Positions 17,852 to 27,073 of a stretch of 64,000 bases of DNA are shown here, one piece after another (the first letter of the stretch is position 1; each line of letters opens with the position of its first letter). Below the pieces are notes generated by a model. It saw only the letters and a list, made by a program, of their open reading frames with translations, did not search any database and had not been told where the DNA came from. A program made the position numbers and the translations under genes. This DNA comes from Scatolibacter rhodanostii (GTDB lineage: Bacteria; Bacillota; Clostridia; Oscillospirales; Acutalibacteraceae), in assembly GCF_900197595.1 (NCBI RefSeq), contig NZ_FZLO01000001.1:558001-622000 (forward strand), written 5' to 3'.

Positions 17852-19159
17852 ATGGAAAAAAAGAAAGTAACAGGACAGTATATAAATGATAGTTATTACC
17901 AAATTAAACATCCCTCAGGACTTGAGATTCTGATTTATCCAAAAGAAAACAGTACCACTACTTACGCACTGTTTGGTACCCGATATGGTTCGATTGACAA
18001 CTGTTTTAAAAGAAGCGATGAATTATCAGCCGAAACAGTTCCAGAGGGGATAGCCCACTATTTGGAGCATAAACTTTTTGAAAGTGAAGAAGGAGATGCT
18101 TTTGAGCGCTATGCCAAAACTGGTGCCAGTGCAAATGCATTTACTTCTTTTGATTCAACTTGTTATCTTTTTTCTTGTACCGATCGTTTTTATGAATCCT
18201 TAGAAATTTTGTTGGATTTTGTCCAATCACCCTATTTTACAAAAGAAACTGTAGCCAAAGAACAAGGTATTATCGGACAAGAAATCAAAATGTACGATGA
18301 TGACCCTAATTGGCGTGTAGTTGTCAATCATTTAAGAGCATTGTATCATCATCATCCTGTTAAGGACGATATCGCCGGTACTGTTGAAAGCATTGCAGAG
18401 ATCACTCCTGAATATCTCTATCGTTGTTACCACACATTTTACAATCTCAATAATATGGCTTTGTGTATTACAGGAGATGTGGATATAGATGGCGTACTTG
18501 ACATTTGTGATAAAATGTTAAAAAAAGCAGAACCAATTAAGATAGAAAGAGTTTTCCCTGCAGAACCGCAGTCTGTTGTCACTCATTATGTGGAAGACAG
18601 GCTCTCCGTAGCCATCCCGGTTTTTCAGTTTGGATTTAAAGAAATTTTGAGAGACCAAGGCCATATTTCTGAAAAAGATTTGGCAGCAGTCGAAGTACTG
18701 CTTGAGATTTTAGCCTCTGATTCTTCTCCTTTATTTCGTAAACTCTTAGATGCCGGTTTAGTCAGCGAATCAAGTTTCTCTCATGAATATTTTGAGGGGG
18801 CAGGGTATGCTTCTGTATTTTTTAGTGGTGAATCTAAGGATCCTAAAAGAGTATCTGAAATTATTATGGATGAAGTTCACCACTTGCAAGAAACAGGAAT
18901 TGACGAAAAAAGTTTTCAACGAGCCAAAAAAGCTTGTTATGGGGAAATCGTCAGTGCTCTTAACAGTACCTCCGCTATCTCTAATATCATGGTTAGTCTT
19001 GCTTTTAAAGATAGAGAATTATTTGCTTATGTAGATGCCTTTCCAAACCTATTAAAAGAAGATGTTGAGCAAAAATTAAAGCAAATCTTTGTTCCAGAAC
19101 AAAGCGCTTTATCTGTTATCCTTCCATTAGAAAATAATGAAAAAGAATTTATGGCGTAA
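17852..19159 (+). CDS. M16-family zinc metallopeptidase (YmfH type)
   Basis: This is the catalytic-type member of the M16 pair. HYLEHKLFE near residue 70 supplies HxxEH, with the downstream Glu expected around residue 145 (IIGQEIKMYDDDP). ATG 17852 follows GGGAGG (17841-17846); an upstream in-frame TTG at 17834 lacks a site. The 435 residues match B. subtilis YmfH. The substrate cannot be inferred. Possibilities include a peptide signal or a role in EF-P modification, by analogy with relatives. No efp gene is in the window. Confidence 0.85.
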   Translation: MEKKKVTGQYINDSYYQIKHPSGLEILIYPKENSTTTYALFGTRYGSIDNCFKRSDELSAETVPEGIAHYLEHKLFESEEGDAFERYAKTGASANAFTSFDSTCYLFSCTDRFYESLEILLDFVQSPYFTKETVAKEQGIIGQEIKMYDDDPNWRVVVNHLRALYHHHPVKDDIAGTVESIAEITPEYLYRCYHTFYNLNNMALCITGDVDIDGVLDICDKMLKKAEPIKIERVFPAEPQSVVTHYVEDRLSVAIPVFQFGFKEILRDQGHISEKDLAAVEVLLEILASDSSPLFRKLLDAGLVSESSFSHEYFEGAGYASVFFSGESKDPKRVSEIIMDEVHHLQETGIDEKSFQRAKKACYGEIVSALNSTSAISNIMVSLAFKDRELFAYVDAFPNLLKEDVEQKLKQIFVPEQSALSVILPLENNEKEFMA

Positions 19160-19243
19160 ATAAATTAAAATTGAAACTCTATCTATTTTCTTCGGTTTAT
19201 CAATTAACTGAACGGAAAAAATGGACCCAGAAAGGGGTATGTT

Positions 19244-20191
19244 ATGCAACATTTAGTTGAATTTCCCAAGCTTGGGATTGAAATGACGGTGAATGAAACT
19301 GTTTTTACCATAGGCAATTTTGAAATTAAATGGTACGGTCTACTCATAGGAATCGGCTTTTTTCTTGCTATTTTGTATGCTATGAAAATGGCTAAAAAAA
19401 TGAATGTCAACGATGATAAGCTTTTGGATGTTATTATTTTTGGCGTAATTGGCGGTATTGTCGGTGCAAGACTATACTATGTTATTTTTTATCCGGGTGA
19501 CAAATATATTAATAACCCGATGGAAATATTCCAAATTCGCGATGGTGGATTGGGCTTTTATGGCGGGTTTATCGGCGGCCTTCTCTGTGCTTTAATTGTT
19601 GCCAAAATTAAGAAAATGAATATTCCTGCTCTATTCGATTTGGTTGCCTTGGGTTTCTTAATTGGGCAGAGCTTTGGTCGTTGGGGCAATTTTACAAACC
19701 AAGAAGCTTTTGGCGGACCTACCGATTTACCTTGGGGTATGCAAAGCGACAATACAAGATTATTTTCTGAAACACCTGTGCATCCGTGTTTTTTATATGA
19801 ATCATTGCTATGTGCTTTAGGTTTTGTTCTTTTGCACTTTTTTACAACTAAGTTGCGTAGGTATGATGGTCAAACATTCTTACTCTATCTGGTTTGGTAT
19901 GGAATCTCTCGCTTCTTCATTGAAATGACGCGTACCGATAGCTTAATTGTTGGCAACTCAGCATTAAAAGTATCTATGCTAGTCTCCGCTCTTTTTGTCG
20001 CTGCTGCTGTAGTTCTTCTCTTTATCTTCCGTCATCGTACTTCATTAACAGGTGTGGGCAGCAAAGAGGTTATGCAAGCTGTAGTAGTTGGAGATAATGA
20101 ATATAGTACCATTTTTACAGATGAAAAGTTGGAAGACGTTTCTGTCGATGAAAATAATTCTGTTGATGACATTCAAAAAGAAGAGGATTAG
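19244..20191 (+). CDS. lgt: Prolipoprotein diacylglyceryl transferase Lgt
   Basis: Lgt transfers diacylglycerol from phosphatidylglycerol to the lipobox cysteine of prolipoproteins. Seven or so transmembrane helices are visible. The signature GRWGNFTNQEAFGG holds the essential Arg and Asn, and HPCFLYESLLCALG matches the conserved HPxxLYE motif. A roughly 45-residue acidic cytoplasmic tail follows the last helix and makes the protein (315 residues) longer than the usual 260-290. The start at 19244 follows AAAGGGG. folD follows after 9 bp. Confidence 0.95.
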   Translation: MQHLVEFPKLGIEMTVNETVFTIGNFEIKWYGLLIGIGFFLAILYAMKMAKKMNVNDDKLLDVIIFGVIGGIVGARLYYVIFYPGDKYINNPMEIFQIRDGGLGFYGGFIGGLLCALIVAKIKKMNIPALFDLVALGFLIGQSFGRWGNFTNQEAFGGPTDLPWGMQSDNTRLFSETPVHPCFLYESLLCALGFVLLHFFTTKLRRYDGQTFLLYLVWYGISRFFIEMTRTDSLIVGNSALKVSMLVSALFVAAAVVLLFIFRHRTSLTGVGSKEVMQAVVVGDNEYSTIFTDEKLEDVSVDENNSVDDIQKEED

Positions 20192-20200
20192 GGAGATAAG

Positions 20201-21061
20201 ATGGCAAATATCATAAACGGAAAAGAAATTTCAAAGAGAATTAGACAGCAATTATCGGAAGAAGTTGCTGAACTGAAGTCTCTCGATATCACACCCGGAC
20301 TTGCTGTTATTATTGTAGGAGAAGACCCGGCTTCTAAAATCTATGTGAGAAATAAGAAATTAGCCTGCGAAGAAATTGGTCTATTTTCTGCTGAATTTTC
20401 TTTACCGGCAAACACGACACAATCTGAATTAATTGACCTGATAGAAGTTTTAAATCAAGATCCACAAATTAATGGAATATTGGTTCAGTCGCCACTACCT
20501 GCTGGTTTAGATGAAGCAATTGTGGTTCACACGATTTTACCGGAAAAAGATGTTGATGCATTTCACGAACAAAATGTGGGTAAAATTATGATTGGCAATT
20601 TTGCTTTTTTACCTTGCACACCTGCTGGTGTGATTGAATTAATTCATTCTACTGGCATATCTATTGCAGGAAAAAATTGTGTAGTTCTTGGTAGAAGTAA
20701 CATTGTAGGTAAACCTATGTCCATGCTTTTACTCCATGAAAATGGAACCGTTACGATTTGTCACAGCCAGACAAAAAACATGACAGAAATTTGCAAAAAA
20801 GCCGATATCTTGGTCTCAGCTATAGGAAAGCCTAAATTTGTTACTGCCGATATGATTCAAGAAGGTGCTATTGTAATTGATGTAGGAATGAATCATGATG
20901 AAAACGGCAAACTTTGCGGAGACGTGGATTTTGAAGCTGTAGAAAAAATTGCTTCTTATATCACACCTGTTCCAGGCGGTGTAGGACCTATGACCATTAC
21001 TATGTTATTGAAAAACACAATAACTGCAGCAAAAATGCAAAATCAAAGAAAGTTATTCTGA
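20201..21061 (+). CDS. folD: Methylenetetrahydrofolate dehydrogenase/cyclohydrolase FolD
   Basis: FolD interconverts methylene-, methenyl- and formyl-tetrahydrofolate. The signatures are the catalytic Tyr/Lys region ASKIYVRNKKLACEEIG, the GILVQSPLP loop, PEKDVDAFHEQNVG, the NAD(P)-binding VVLGRSNIVGKP and PVPGGVGPMTITMLL. The length of 286 residues is normal and the start at 20201 has AGGGAGA before it. It works together metabolically with Fhs (49251) in one-carbon supply. Confidence 0.96.
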   Translation: MANIINGKEISKRIRQQLSEEVAELKSLDITPGLAVIIVGEDPASKIYVRNKKLACEEIGLFSAEFSLPANTTQSELIDLIEVLNQDPQINGILVQSPLPAGLDEAIVVHTILPEKDVDAFHEQNVGKIMIGNFAFLPCTPAGVIELIHSTGISIAGKNCVVLGRSNIVGKPMSMLLLHENGTVTICHSQTKNMTEICKKADILVSAIGKPKFVTADMIQEGAIVIDVGMNHDENGKLCGDVDFEAVEKIASYITPVPGGVGPMTITMLLKNTITAAKMQNQRKLF

Positions 21062-21068
21062 GGTTGTT

Positions 21069-22961
21069 ATGTCTAAATTATTAGAAAAGATTCATTCTCC
21101 TGCGGATTTAAGAAATCTGAGTGAAAATGAACTTTCACAATTGTGTGAAGAAATTAGAAACACAATTATTGACACTGTCTCTTCTAACGGAGGACATTTG
21201 GCATCCAATTTAGGAGTGGTAGAGCTTGCCCTTTCCTTGCATCTTGTTTTTCATTTGCCTGATGACAGTATTGTTTGGGATGTAGGACATCAATCCTACC
21301 CACATAAATTATTGACAGGGCGTTATGATCAGTTTGCAACTACGCGCACTCAGGGTGGTCTTTCTGGCTTTCCTTCTCGTGAAGAAAGCGCTTATGATAT
21401 CCTCACTTCTGGTCATGCTAGCACTTCTGTTTCAGCTGCACTCGGTATTGCTGAAGCAAATTTTGTACAAGGTAAAGATGATTTTAGTGTCGCCGTCATT
21501 GGTGATGGAGCGCTTACCGGAGGACTCGCTTATGAAGGCATGAATAACGCTGGACGTGCTAAGCGAAATCTAATTGTTGTATTAAATGACAACACCATGT
21601 CAATTTCCAAAAATGTCGGTTCTGTTGCGAGGCATCTTACTTATATTCGTACAAGACCCAGCTATATCCGTATCAAGAAAAACTTAGAAAATGCGGTAAT
21701 GAAAATTCCTCTACTCGGTAAATATCTTGTGAGAATTTTAAAAGGCTTTAAAGTAGCAGTTAAAAAGTTTTTTTACAAATCAACTCTATTTGAAGACATG
21801 GGATTCACCTACTATGGCCCATTCGATGGTCATTCAATCAAAGACTTAACTAGAATTCTCGAAAGTGTAAAGCTAGTTAAAAAACCTGTTTTAGTGCATG
21901 TCGTTACAAATAAAGGCAAAGGGTATAAATATGCCGAAAAATCCCCATCTGAATACCATGGCATTTCCGGCTTTGATGTCTTGACGGGAGAAAGAAGTAG
22001 TAGTAGTAAAAGCTTCTCTGATATTTTTGGGAAAGTGCTATGCGATTTAGCTGCTAAAAATGATAAAATTTGTGCCATCACAGCTGCTATGCAAGACGGC
22101 ACAGGTCTCTCCATGTTTAGAGAACAGTATAAAAACCGTTTTTTTGATGTGGGCATTGCAGAAGAGCACGCGGTTACTTTTGCAGGTGGTATGGCCGCTA
22201 GAGGTGCACTGCCGGTATTTGCGGTTTACTCAACTTTTTTGCAGCGTGCCTATGATCAAATGATTCATGATGTTGCGCTGCAAAATACAAAGATGATTTT
22301 AGCAATCGACCGTGCTGGCATTGTTGGCGAAGATGGAAAAACCCATCAAGGTCTTTTTGATACGGCTTATTTGCAGACGATACCAAATGTTACACTCTAT
22401 TCTCCTAGCTATTTTAACGAATTAGAAGCTCAACTGACTTACCTTGTAGAAGAAGGGGAAAAGCTTTGTGCTATTCGTTATCCACGTGGAATTGAATTAT
22501 TTAAACCCAAAGATTTCATTCCAACTGCTGACTCTTATCAAGTGTACGGTGAACCGGATGCGGAATTTGCTATTGTGACGTATGGTCGTCTATTCTCATT
22601 TGCCGCAACAGCTTACCATTCACTAAAGCAAAAAGGTATTGCTCTCAAAATCGTTAAATTAAATCGTATTATTCCCATTGATAAGCAAGCTGTAAAAGAA
22701 GCTGCAAAGTGCCGCACCGTATTTTTTTACGAAGAAGCCATTTTGCAAGGCGGTATTGGGGAACATTTCAGCTATTTGCTGCAAAAAGAAGCGTTTATTG
22801 GCAAATATCGTATAAAAGCTATTGAAGATCCCTTTGTGGAACATGCACCTATGTTTTATGCTTTAGAAGCTCTGGGGCTTTCTGCTTCTTCTATAGAGGA
22901 AACTATATTTCAAGAATATAAAGAGATGAAAGTAGGGAATAAAATTGAAAAAGAGGCTTGA
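21069..22961 (+). CDS. dxs: 1-deoxy-D-xylulose-5-phosphate synthase Dxs
   Basis: Dxs condenses pyruvate and glyceraldehyde-3-phosphate with thiamine diphosphate, the first step of the MEP isoprenoid pathway. The ThDP motif starts at GDGALTGGLAYEGMNNAG (about residue 145). The pyrimidine-domain Glu is in FDVGIAEEHAVTFAGG (about 363), and DRAGIVGEDGKTHQG is conserved. 630 residues is typical. The last 17 bp overlap tlyA, and nadK, argR and recN follow, an order common in Firmicutes. Confidence 0.96.
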   Translation: MSKLLEKIHSPADLRNLSENELSQLCEEIRNTIIDTVSSNGGHLASNLGVVELALSLHLVFHLPDDSIVWDVGHQSYPHKLLTGRYDQFATTRTQGGLSGFPSREESAYDILTSGHASTSVSAALGIAEANFVQGKDDFSVAVIGDGALTGGLAYEGMNNAGRAKRNLIVVLNDNTMSISKNVGSVARHLTYIRTRPSYIRIKKNLENAVMKIPLLGKYLVRILKGFKVAVKKFFYKSTLFEDMGFTYYGPFDGHSIKDLTRILESVKLVKKPVLVHVVTNKGKGYKYAEKSPSEYHGISGFDVLTGERSSSSKSFSDIFGKVLCDLAAKNDKICAITAAMQDGTGLSMFREQYKNRFFDVGIAEEHAVTFAGGMAARGALPVFAVYSTFLQRAYDQMIHDVALQNTKMILAIDRAGIVGEDGKTHQGLFDTAYLQTIPNVTLYSPSYFNELEAQLTYLVEEGEKLCAIRYPRGIELFKPKDFIPTADSYQVYGEPDAEFAIVTYGRLFSFAATAYHSLKQKGIALKIVKLNRIIPIDKQAVKEAAKCRTVFFYEEAILQGGIGEHFSYLLQKEAFIGKYRIKAIEDPFVEHAPMFYALEALGLSASSIEETIFQEYKEMKVGNKIEKEA

Positions 22962-23760
22962 TTTGCTTGTTTTTGAAAAAGGACTTGCGGAAAGCCGCGA
23001 AAAAGCAAAATCAATTATTATGTCTGGTTTGGTATATATTAAAAATCAAAAATATGACAAACCCGGTGAAACTGTAGATGAAGACTCTCAGATTGAAGTA
23101 AGGGGAAAAGGTCTTCGCTATGTAAGCCGGGGCGGTCTAAAGCTTGAAAAAGCAATGCAAATTTTTCCCGTAAATATTGAGCAACAAATTTGTATGGATG
23201 TTGGAGCCTCTACAGGCGGATTTACAGATTGTATGCTGCAAAATGGCGCCGCTAAAGTATATGCGGTGGATGTAGGTTATGGGCAATTAGCATGGAGCCT
23301 GAGGACAGATGCAAGAGTCATTAACCTTGAAAGAACGAACGCACGTTATTTATCAAACAAAGAGATTCCAGATAAAATTTTTCTGACTTCGGTCGATGTT
23401 TCTTTTATTTCTCTTACCAAAATCTTACCTGCCATACATGATCTTTTGCAAGATAAAGGGTATGCTGTTTGCCTTATTAAGCCTCAATTTGAAGCAGGAA
23501 GAGATAAAGTCGGAAAAAAAGGAGTTGTACGAGATAAAGACGTGCATGAAGAAGTCATTAAAAAGATAATTGATTTTGCACTGTCTGCTGGTTTTTCTAT
23601 TCGGGCGCTTACTTTCTCTCCTGTTAAAGGCCCTGAAGGAAATATAGAGTATTTAATACAACTTCAAAAAGAGGAAGCCGTCCAAATATGGCCTGATGTC
23701 CTCGATGTAAAAACAGTAGTAAAAGCTTCACATCAAGAATTAGACGGAGCAGCAAAATGA
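22945..23760 (+). CDS. tlyA: TlyA-family rRNA 2'-O-methyltransferase
   Basis: TlyA proteins methylate 2'-O of cytidines in 16S/23S rRNA; in mycobacteria this affects capreomycin sensitivity. An N-terminal S4 domain (RLDLLVFEKGLAESREKAKSI) precedes an FtsJ-like methyltransferase domain with SAM motif DVGASTGGFTDCML (about residue 83) and the KPQFEAGRDKVGKKG segment. TTG at 22945 is the likely start, behind GTAGGGA, overlapping dxs by 17 bp. The stop overlaps the nadK start (ATGA). 271 residues is normal. Confidence 0.93.
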   Translation: MKKRLDLLVFEKGLAESREKAKSIIMSGLVYIKNQKYDKPGETVDEDSQIEVRGKGLRYVSRGGLKLEKAMQIFPVNIEQQICMDVGASTGGFTDCMLQNGAAKVYAVDVGYGQLAWSLRTDARVINLERTNARYLSNKEIPDKIFLTSVDVSFISLTKILPAIHDLLQDKGYAVCLIKPQFEAGRDKVGKKGVVRDKDVHEEVIKKIIDFALSAGFSIRALTFSPVKGPEGNIEYLIQLQKEEAVQIWPDVLDVKTVVKASHQELDGAAK

Positions 23761-24587
23761 AAATAGCAGTGGTTACAAATTTCTCAAAAGGCGATGCAAA
23801 AAGCTGTACAAACTCGGTGTTTGCTATTCTCAAAGAGCTAGGAGCATCTGTCACAATGCACGAATATGTCTATCAAGAATCTCCTTGCACCTATGAATGC
23901 GAAATTAAAAACAGCGATGTCGTAGTTGCTGTTGGCGGTGACGGTACCATTATTCACACGGCAAAAGTGGCAGCCCGTAACCAAAAACCTATTTTAGGGA
24001 TTAACGCCGGTAGATTGGGTTTTACGGCAGGACTTGAAGCAAACGAACTTTCTTTGCTTCAAAATTTGGTTACCCAAAACTATCAAATTGAAAAAAGAAG
24101 TATGCTGGCAGTTAGAATTCAGAAAAACGAGTCAGTAGTTGACAAAATTGCTTTTAATGATGCCGTTTTATCCGGAGAAGTGTCAAGGATTATGGACTAT
24201 AGTATGGCTATTAGTGAAACTAAAAGCTATCGATATCGAGCAGACGGAGTTATTATTTCTACCCCTACCGGTTCTACAGCCTATTCGTTGTCTGCTGGAG
24301 GCCCTGTGGTTGAGCCAACGATGAAAGCTATGATCTATACGCCTATTTGTCCTCACTCGCTTTTAAATCGCAGTGTCATTTTTGATGCTCACACGCAATT
24401 ACAACTTTCTGTTAAAGAAAATGCTGAGAAAGTCCATTTAACCGTAGATGGAGAGGAAGCTATTTTTATCGAGCCTGACGTTCAACTGACATTTGGTATT
24501 TCTGACATGACCGTTGAATTAATTCGCTTGAATCAGCGCAGTTTTTATGATACTTTAAATGAGAAGATTATCCGTTCAGTTCAATAA
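23757..24587 (+). CDS. nadK: NAD kinase
   Basis: This enzyme phosphorylates NAD to NADP. Family motifs are VAVGGDGTIIHTA (GGDG, about residue 61), GINAGRLGFTAG, the NDAVL segment, and TPTGSTAYSLSAGGPVV, which binds the nucleotide. The 276 residues are typical. The 4-bp ATGA overlap with tlyA indicates translational coupling. argR follows. Confidence 0.95.
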   Translation: MKIAVVTNFSKGDAKSCTNSVFAILKELGASVTMHEYVYQESPCTYECEIKNSDVVVAVGGDGTIIHTAKVAARNQKPILGINAGRLGFTAGLEANELSLLQNLVTQNYQIEKRSMLAVRIQKNESVVDKIAFNDAVLSGEVSRIMDYSMAISETKSYRYRADGVIISTPTGSTAYSLSAGGPVVEPTMKAMIYTPICPHSLLNRSVIFDAHTQLQLSVKENAEKVHLTVDGEEAIFIEPDVQLTFGISDMTVELIRLNQRSFYDTLNEKIIRSVQ

Positions 24588-24603
24588 GATTAGGGAGAGT
24601 GCT

Positions 24604-25059
24604 ATGAAAACACGACGACATGCAAAAATACTTGAAATCATTAAAGAAATGGATGTTGACACACAAGAAGAACTTCTTAAATATCTTAGAGATGCTGGTT
24701 TTGATATTACGCAAGCAACTGTTTCGAGAGATATTAAAGAACTTAGATTAGTCAAAACCTTATCTCGAAGTGGGAAATATCGTTACTCCACAGGAAACGA
24801 ATCAGTAGGCGATATTTCTTCTAAATTTTATACATTATTTGCTGATTCTGTCAATTCTGTAGAATCAGCGCAAAATATGGTAGTCATTAAAACACTGACC
24901 GGTATGGCACAAGCCGTATGTGCTGCCATGGACTCCATGCCGTGGCAAAATTTTATAGGGACTCTGGCCGGTGATGACACTATCTTCGTTGTTTGCCGCA
25001 ACGAATCAGCTGCTTTAGAAACACAAGAAGAATTCAGAAAACTAATTATAAACGGGTGA
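24604..25059 (+). CDS. argR: Arginine repressor ArgR/AhrC
   Basis: ArgR is an arginine-sensing repressor/activator that acts as a hexamer. The N-terminal winged helix (residues 1-70) includes TQATVSRDIKELRLVK as the recognition helix. The C-terminal domain binds arginine through the GTLAGDDTIFVVCRN segment. ATG 24604 follows AGGGAGAG; the ORF could begin at 24559 but only by overlapping nadK without a site. The 151 residues match the family. Its place between nadK and recN is the conserved Firmicute position; no arg biosynthetic genes are near. Confidence 0.94.
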   Translation: MKTRRHAKILEIIKEMDVDTQEELLKYLRDAGFDITQATVSRDIKELRLVKTLSRSGKYRYSTGNESVGDISSKFYTLFADSVNSVESAQNMVVIKTLTGMAQAVCAAMDSMPWQNFIGTLAGDDTIFVVCRNESAALETQEEFRKLIING

Positions 25060-25063
25060 CATT

Positions 25064-26731
25064 ATGTTATCACAGCTATTTATCAATAAAATTGCGGTTA
25101 TTGATAAAGCCTCTATCGATTTTGAGAGAGGTTTTACTGTGTTGACCGGAGAAACAGGCGCCGGAAAATCAATTATTATAGATGCTATCCACGTACTTTT
25201 GGGGGAAAGAGCATCAAAAGATTTAATTCGTACGGGAGAAAAAATGGCCAGTGTTTCTGCTGTTTTTAGTGACTTGCCAGATGATATTCTTTCCTTGGCT
25301 GAATCTTTTGGTGTACCTGTAGAAGATGACGCCTCCTTATTGATTTACCGTGAAATTCGCACAGAAGGAAAATCGGCATGCAAAATTAACGGTGCTCCTG
25401 TCACGGTTGCAATGCTAAAAGAAATTGGGCAACTTTTGGTGAGTATTCATGGGCAACATGAGAGTTATGAGCTATTATCAGAACACTTGCCGATTCAATA
25501 CATTGATAGTTTTGGGGAACTTGCTTCATTGCTGACAAGTTACCAAAATAGCTATCATAAACTCAAAGAAATTCAAAAAAGACTAGATAGTTTTAATTCT
25601 GATGAAGGTGAAAAAGCTAGGCAAATTGATTTGCTTCGCTATCAAATTGAGGAAATTTCATCTGCTGATATTCATGTTGGCGAGCAAGATGAATTAATTA
25701 CTGAACGCAATTCTATTCGTAACCATGAAAAAATTTCTTCGAGTGTTGAAAAAACACAGAATCTGCTAGTTGGTGATGAAGAACGAAATGGCATTTTATC
25801 TGACATCACGATGGCTGCAGAGGAAATGGAAAGCCTTTCTGAGTGGCTGGCTGATGCGGAAAAAGCGTCTCAAAAGCTAAGAGAGGCACAATATCTTTTA
25901 GAAGATGCCGACGAAATTATTCGAGAAATCAATGTAGATTTTGATACCACGTCCTTGGACATTATTGAAAATCGATTGGACCTACTGCATAAACTACATT
26001 TAAAATATGGCACAGATGAAGAGCAAATTCTTTCCTATCTTATCACTTGTGAGCAAAAACTTCATGACATTGAATTTGCCGATGAAGAACGTGAAAAACT
26101 AGAAACTGAGTATGAAAAAGAAAAAGAAAAAGCAATTCTACTTGCGAAACAACTTTCAGGAAGTCGAAAAAAGGCTGCCGAGAGGTTTGCAAAGCAAGTA
26201 AAAGAAGAACTGCAATTTTTAAATATGCTTGGTTTTGAGTTCTTAGTAGAAGTTAGTAGGGTTCCTCTTAATAACAAAGGTTGTGATAAGGTTCAATTTC
26301 TTGTCTCCGCCAATAAAGGAGAGCCGCCTAAACCAATGTCGAAGATTGCATCAGGCGGCGAACTTTCAAGAATTATGCTTTCCATTAAAACTGTGCTTTC
26401 TGGGAAAGATAATATAGACACTCTTATTTTCGATGAAATTGATACAGGTATTAGTGGAGAAGCCGCCAATAAAGTAGGGGAAAAGCTGCGACATGTTTCA
26501 CTAAATCGACAAGTAATTTGCATTACGCATTTAGCGCAAATGGCCTCTTTTGCTGATAATCATCTTTTTATTGCAAAAAATGAACGTGAGGGCAGAACCT
26601 TTACAGAAGTCACCATTTTAGATGAAAATAAACGAATTGATGAGTTAGCTCGCATTATAGGCGGGAATGAAATTACTGAATTAAAAAGAAAAATGGCCAA
26701 AGAAATGCTAGACAAAGTACTTGACAAATGA
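25064..26731 (+). CDS. recN: DNA repair protein RecN
   Basis: RecN is an SMC-like ATPase acting at double-strand breaks. Walker A GETGAGKSI is at about residue 29. The central part (about 150-370) is coiled coil. The C-terminal half holds the ABC signature region ASGGELSRIMLSIK and Walker B LIFDEIDTGISG. The 555 residues fit the family. The -35 box of the tyrS promoter lies inside its last codons (26721-26726). Confidence 0.96.
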   Translation: MLSQLFINKIAVIDKASIDFERGFTVLTGETGAGKSIIIDAIHVLLGERASKDLIRTGEKMASVSAVFSDLPDDILSLAESFGVPVEDDASLLIYREIRTEGKSACKINGAPVTVAMLKEIGQLLVSIHGQHESYELLSEHLPIQYIDSFGELASLLTSYQNSYHKLKEIQKRLDSFNSDEGEKARQIDLLRYQIEEISSADIHVGEQDELITERNSIRNHEKISSSVEKTQNLLVGDEERNGILSDITMAAEEMESLSEWLADAEKASQKLREAQYLLEDADEIIREINVDFDTTSLDIIENRLDLLHKLHLKYGTDEEQILSYLITCEQKLHDIEFADEEREKLETEYEKEKEKAILLAKQLSGSRKKAAERFAKQVKEELQFLNMLGFEFLVEVSRVPLNNKGCDKVQFLVSANKGEPPKPMSKIASGGELSRIMLSIKTVLSGKDNIDTLIFDEIDTGISGEAANKVGEKLRHVSLNRQVICITHLAQMASFADNHLFIAKNEREGRTFTEVTILDENKRIDELARIIGGNEITELKRKMAKEMLDKVLDK

Positions 26732-26749
26732 AAATAGGTTAGATATACT
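26721..26749 (+). promoter_or_regulatory. Sigma-A promoter for the tyrS T-box transcript
   Basis: TTGACA (26721-26726) and TATACT (26744-26749) have a 17-bp spacer. The -35 is within the last codons of recN. Confidence 0.8.
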
Positions 26750-26759
26750 AATAAATAAT

Positions 26760-27031
26760 AGTGATGACGGAAAAAAAGTAAATTTTGTTTTAGCGTTTCA
26801 GAGAATCTGCGTTTGGTGCGAGCAGATACCGGACAAAATTGAAGTTACCTTCCTGAACTGCCGTTCAGAACGCGAAAGCAAGTAAGAACGAGCCGTGTTG
26901 CAAACGTTATATTGCAAGGGCATATTTAGTGCTTGTAGAGATTTTATCCTAAAAGATAAAATAAACTGAGGTGGTACCGCGATAAATTCGCCCTCTGTGC
27001 ATATTTTGTGCGCAGAGGGCTTTTAGTTTTT
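26760..27031 (+). promoter_or_regulatory. Tyrosine T-box riboswitch with terminator
   Basis: This leader senses uncharged tRNA-Tyr and prevents termination when tyrosine is scarce. Stem I contains the GGTGCGAGC element (26815-26823) and a specifier TAC (26827-26829, Tyr). The conserved T-box core TGAGGTGGTACCGCG is at 26967-26981, with TGGT able to pair with the ACCA end of tRNA. The terminator has arms 26990-27000 and 27010-27020 (one G-U) followed by a T-rich tract to 27031. tyrS starts 42 bp later. Confidence 0.95.
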
Positions 27032-27073
27032 AACGGACAATATGCCAAAAATTATTGAAGGGAGAAATATGGA

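Noticed and set aside
18783-19034. Plus-strand 83-codon ORF inside the YmfH-like gene
   Set aside because: It is out of frame within a well-supported gene and has no recognisable motif.
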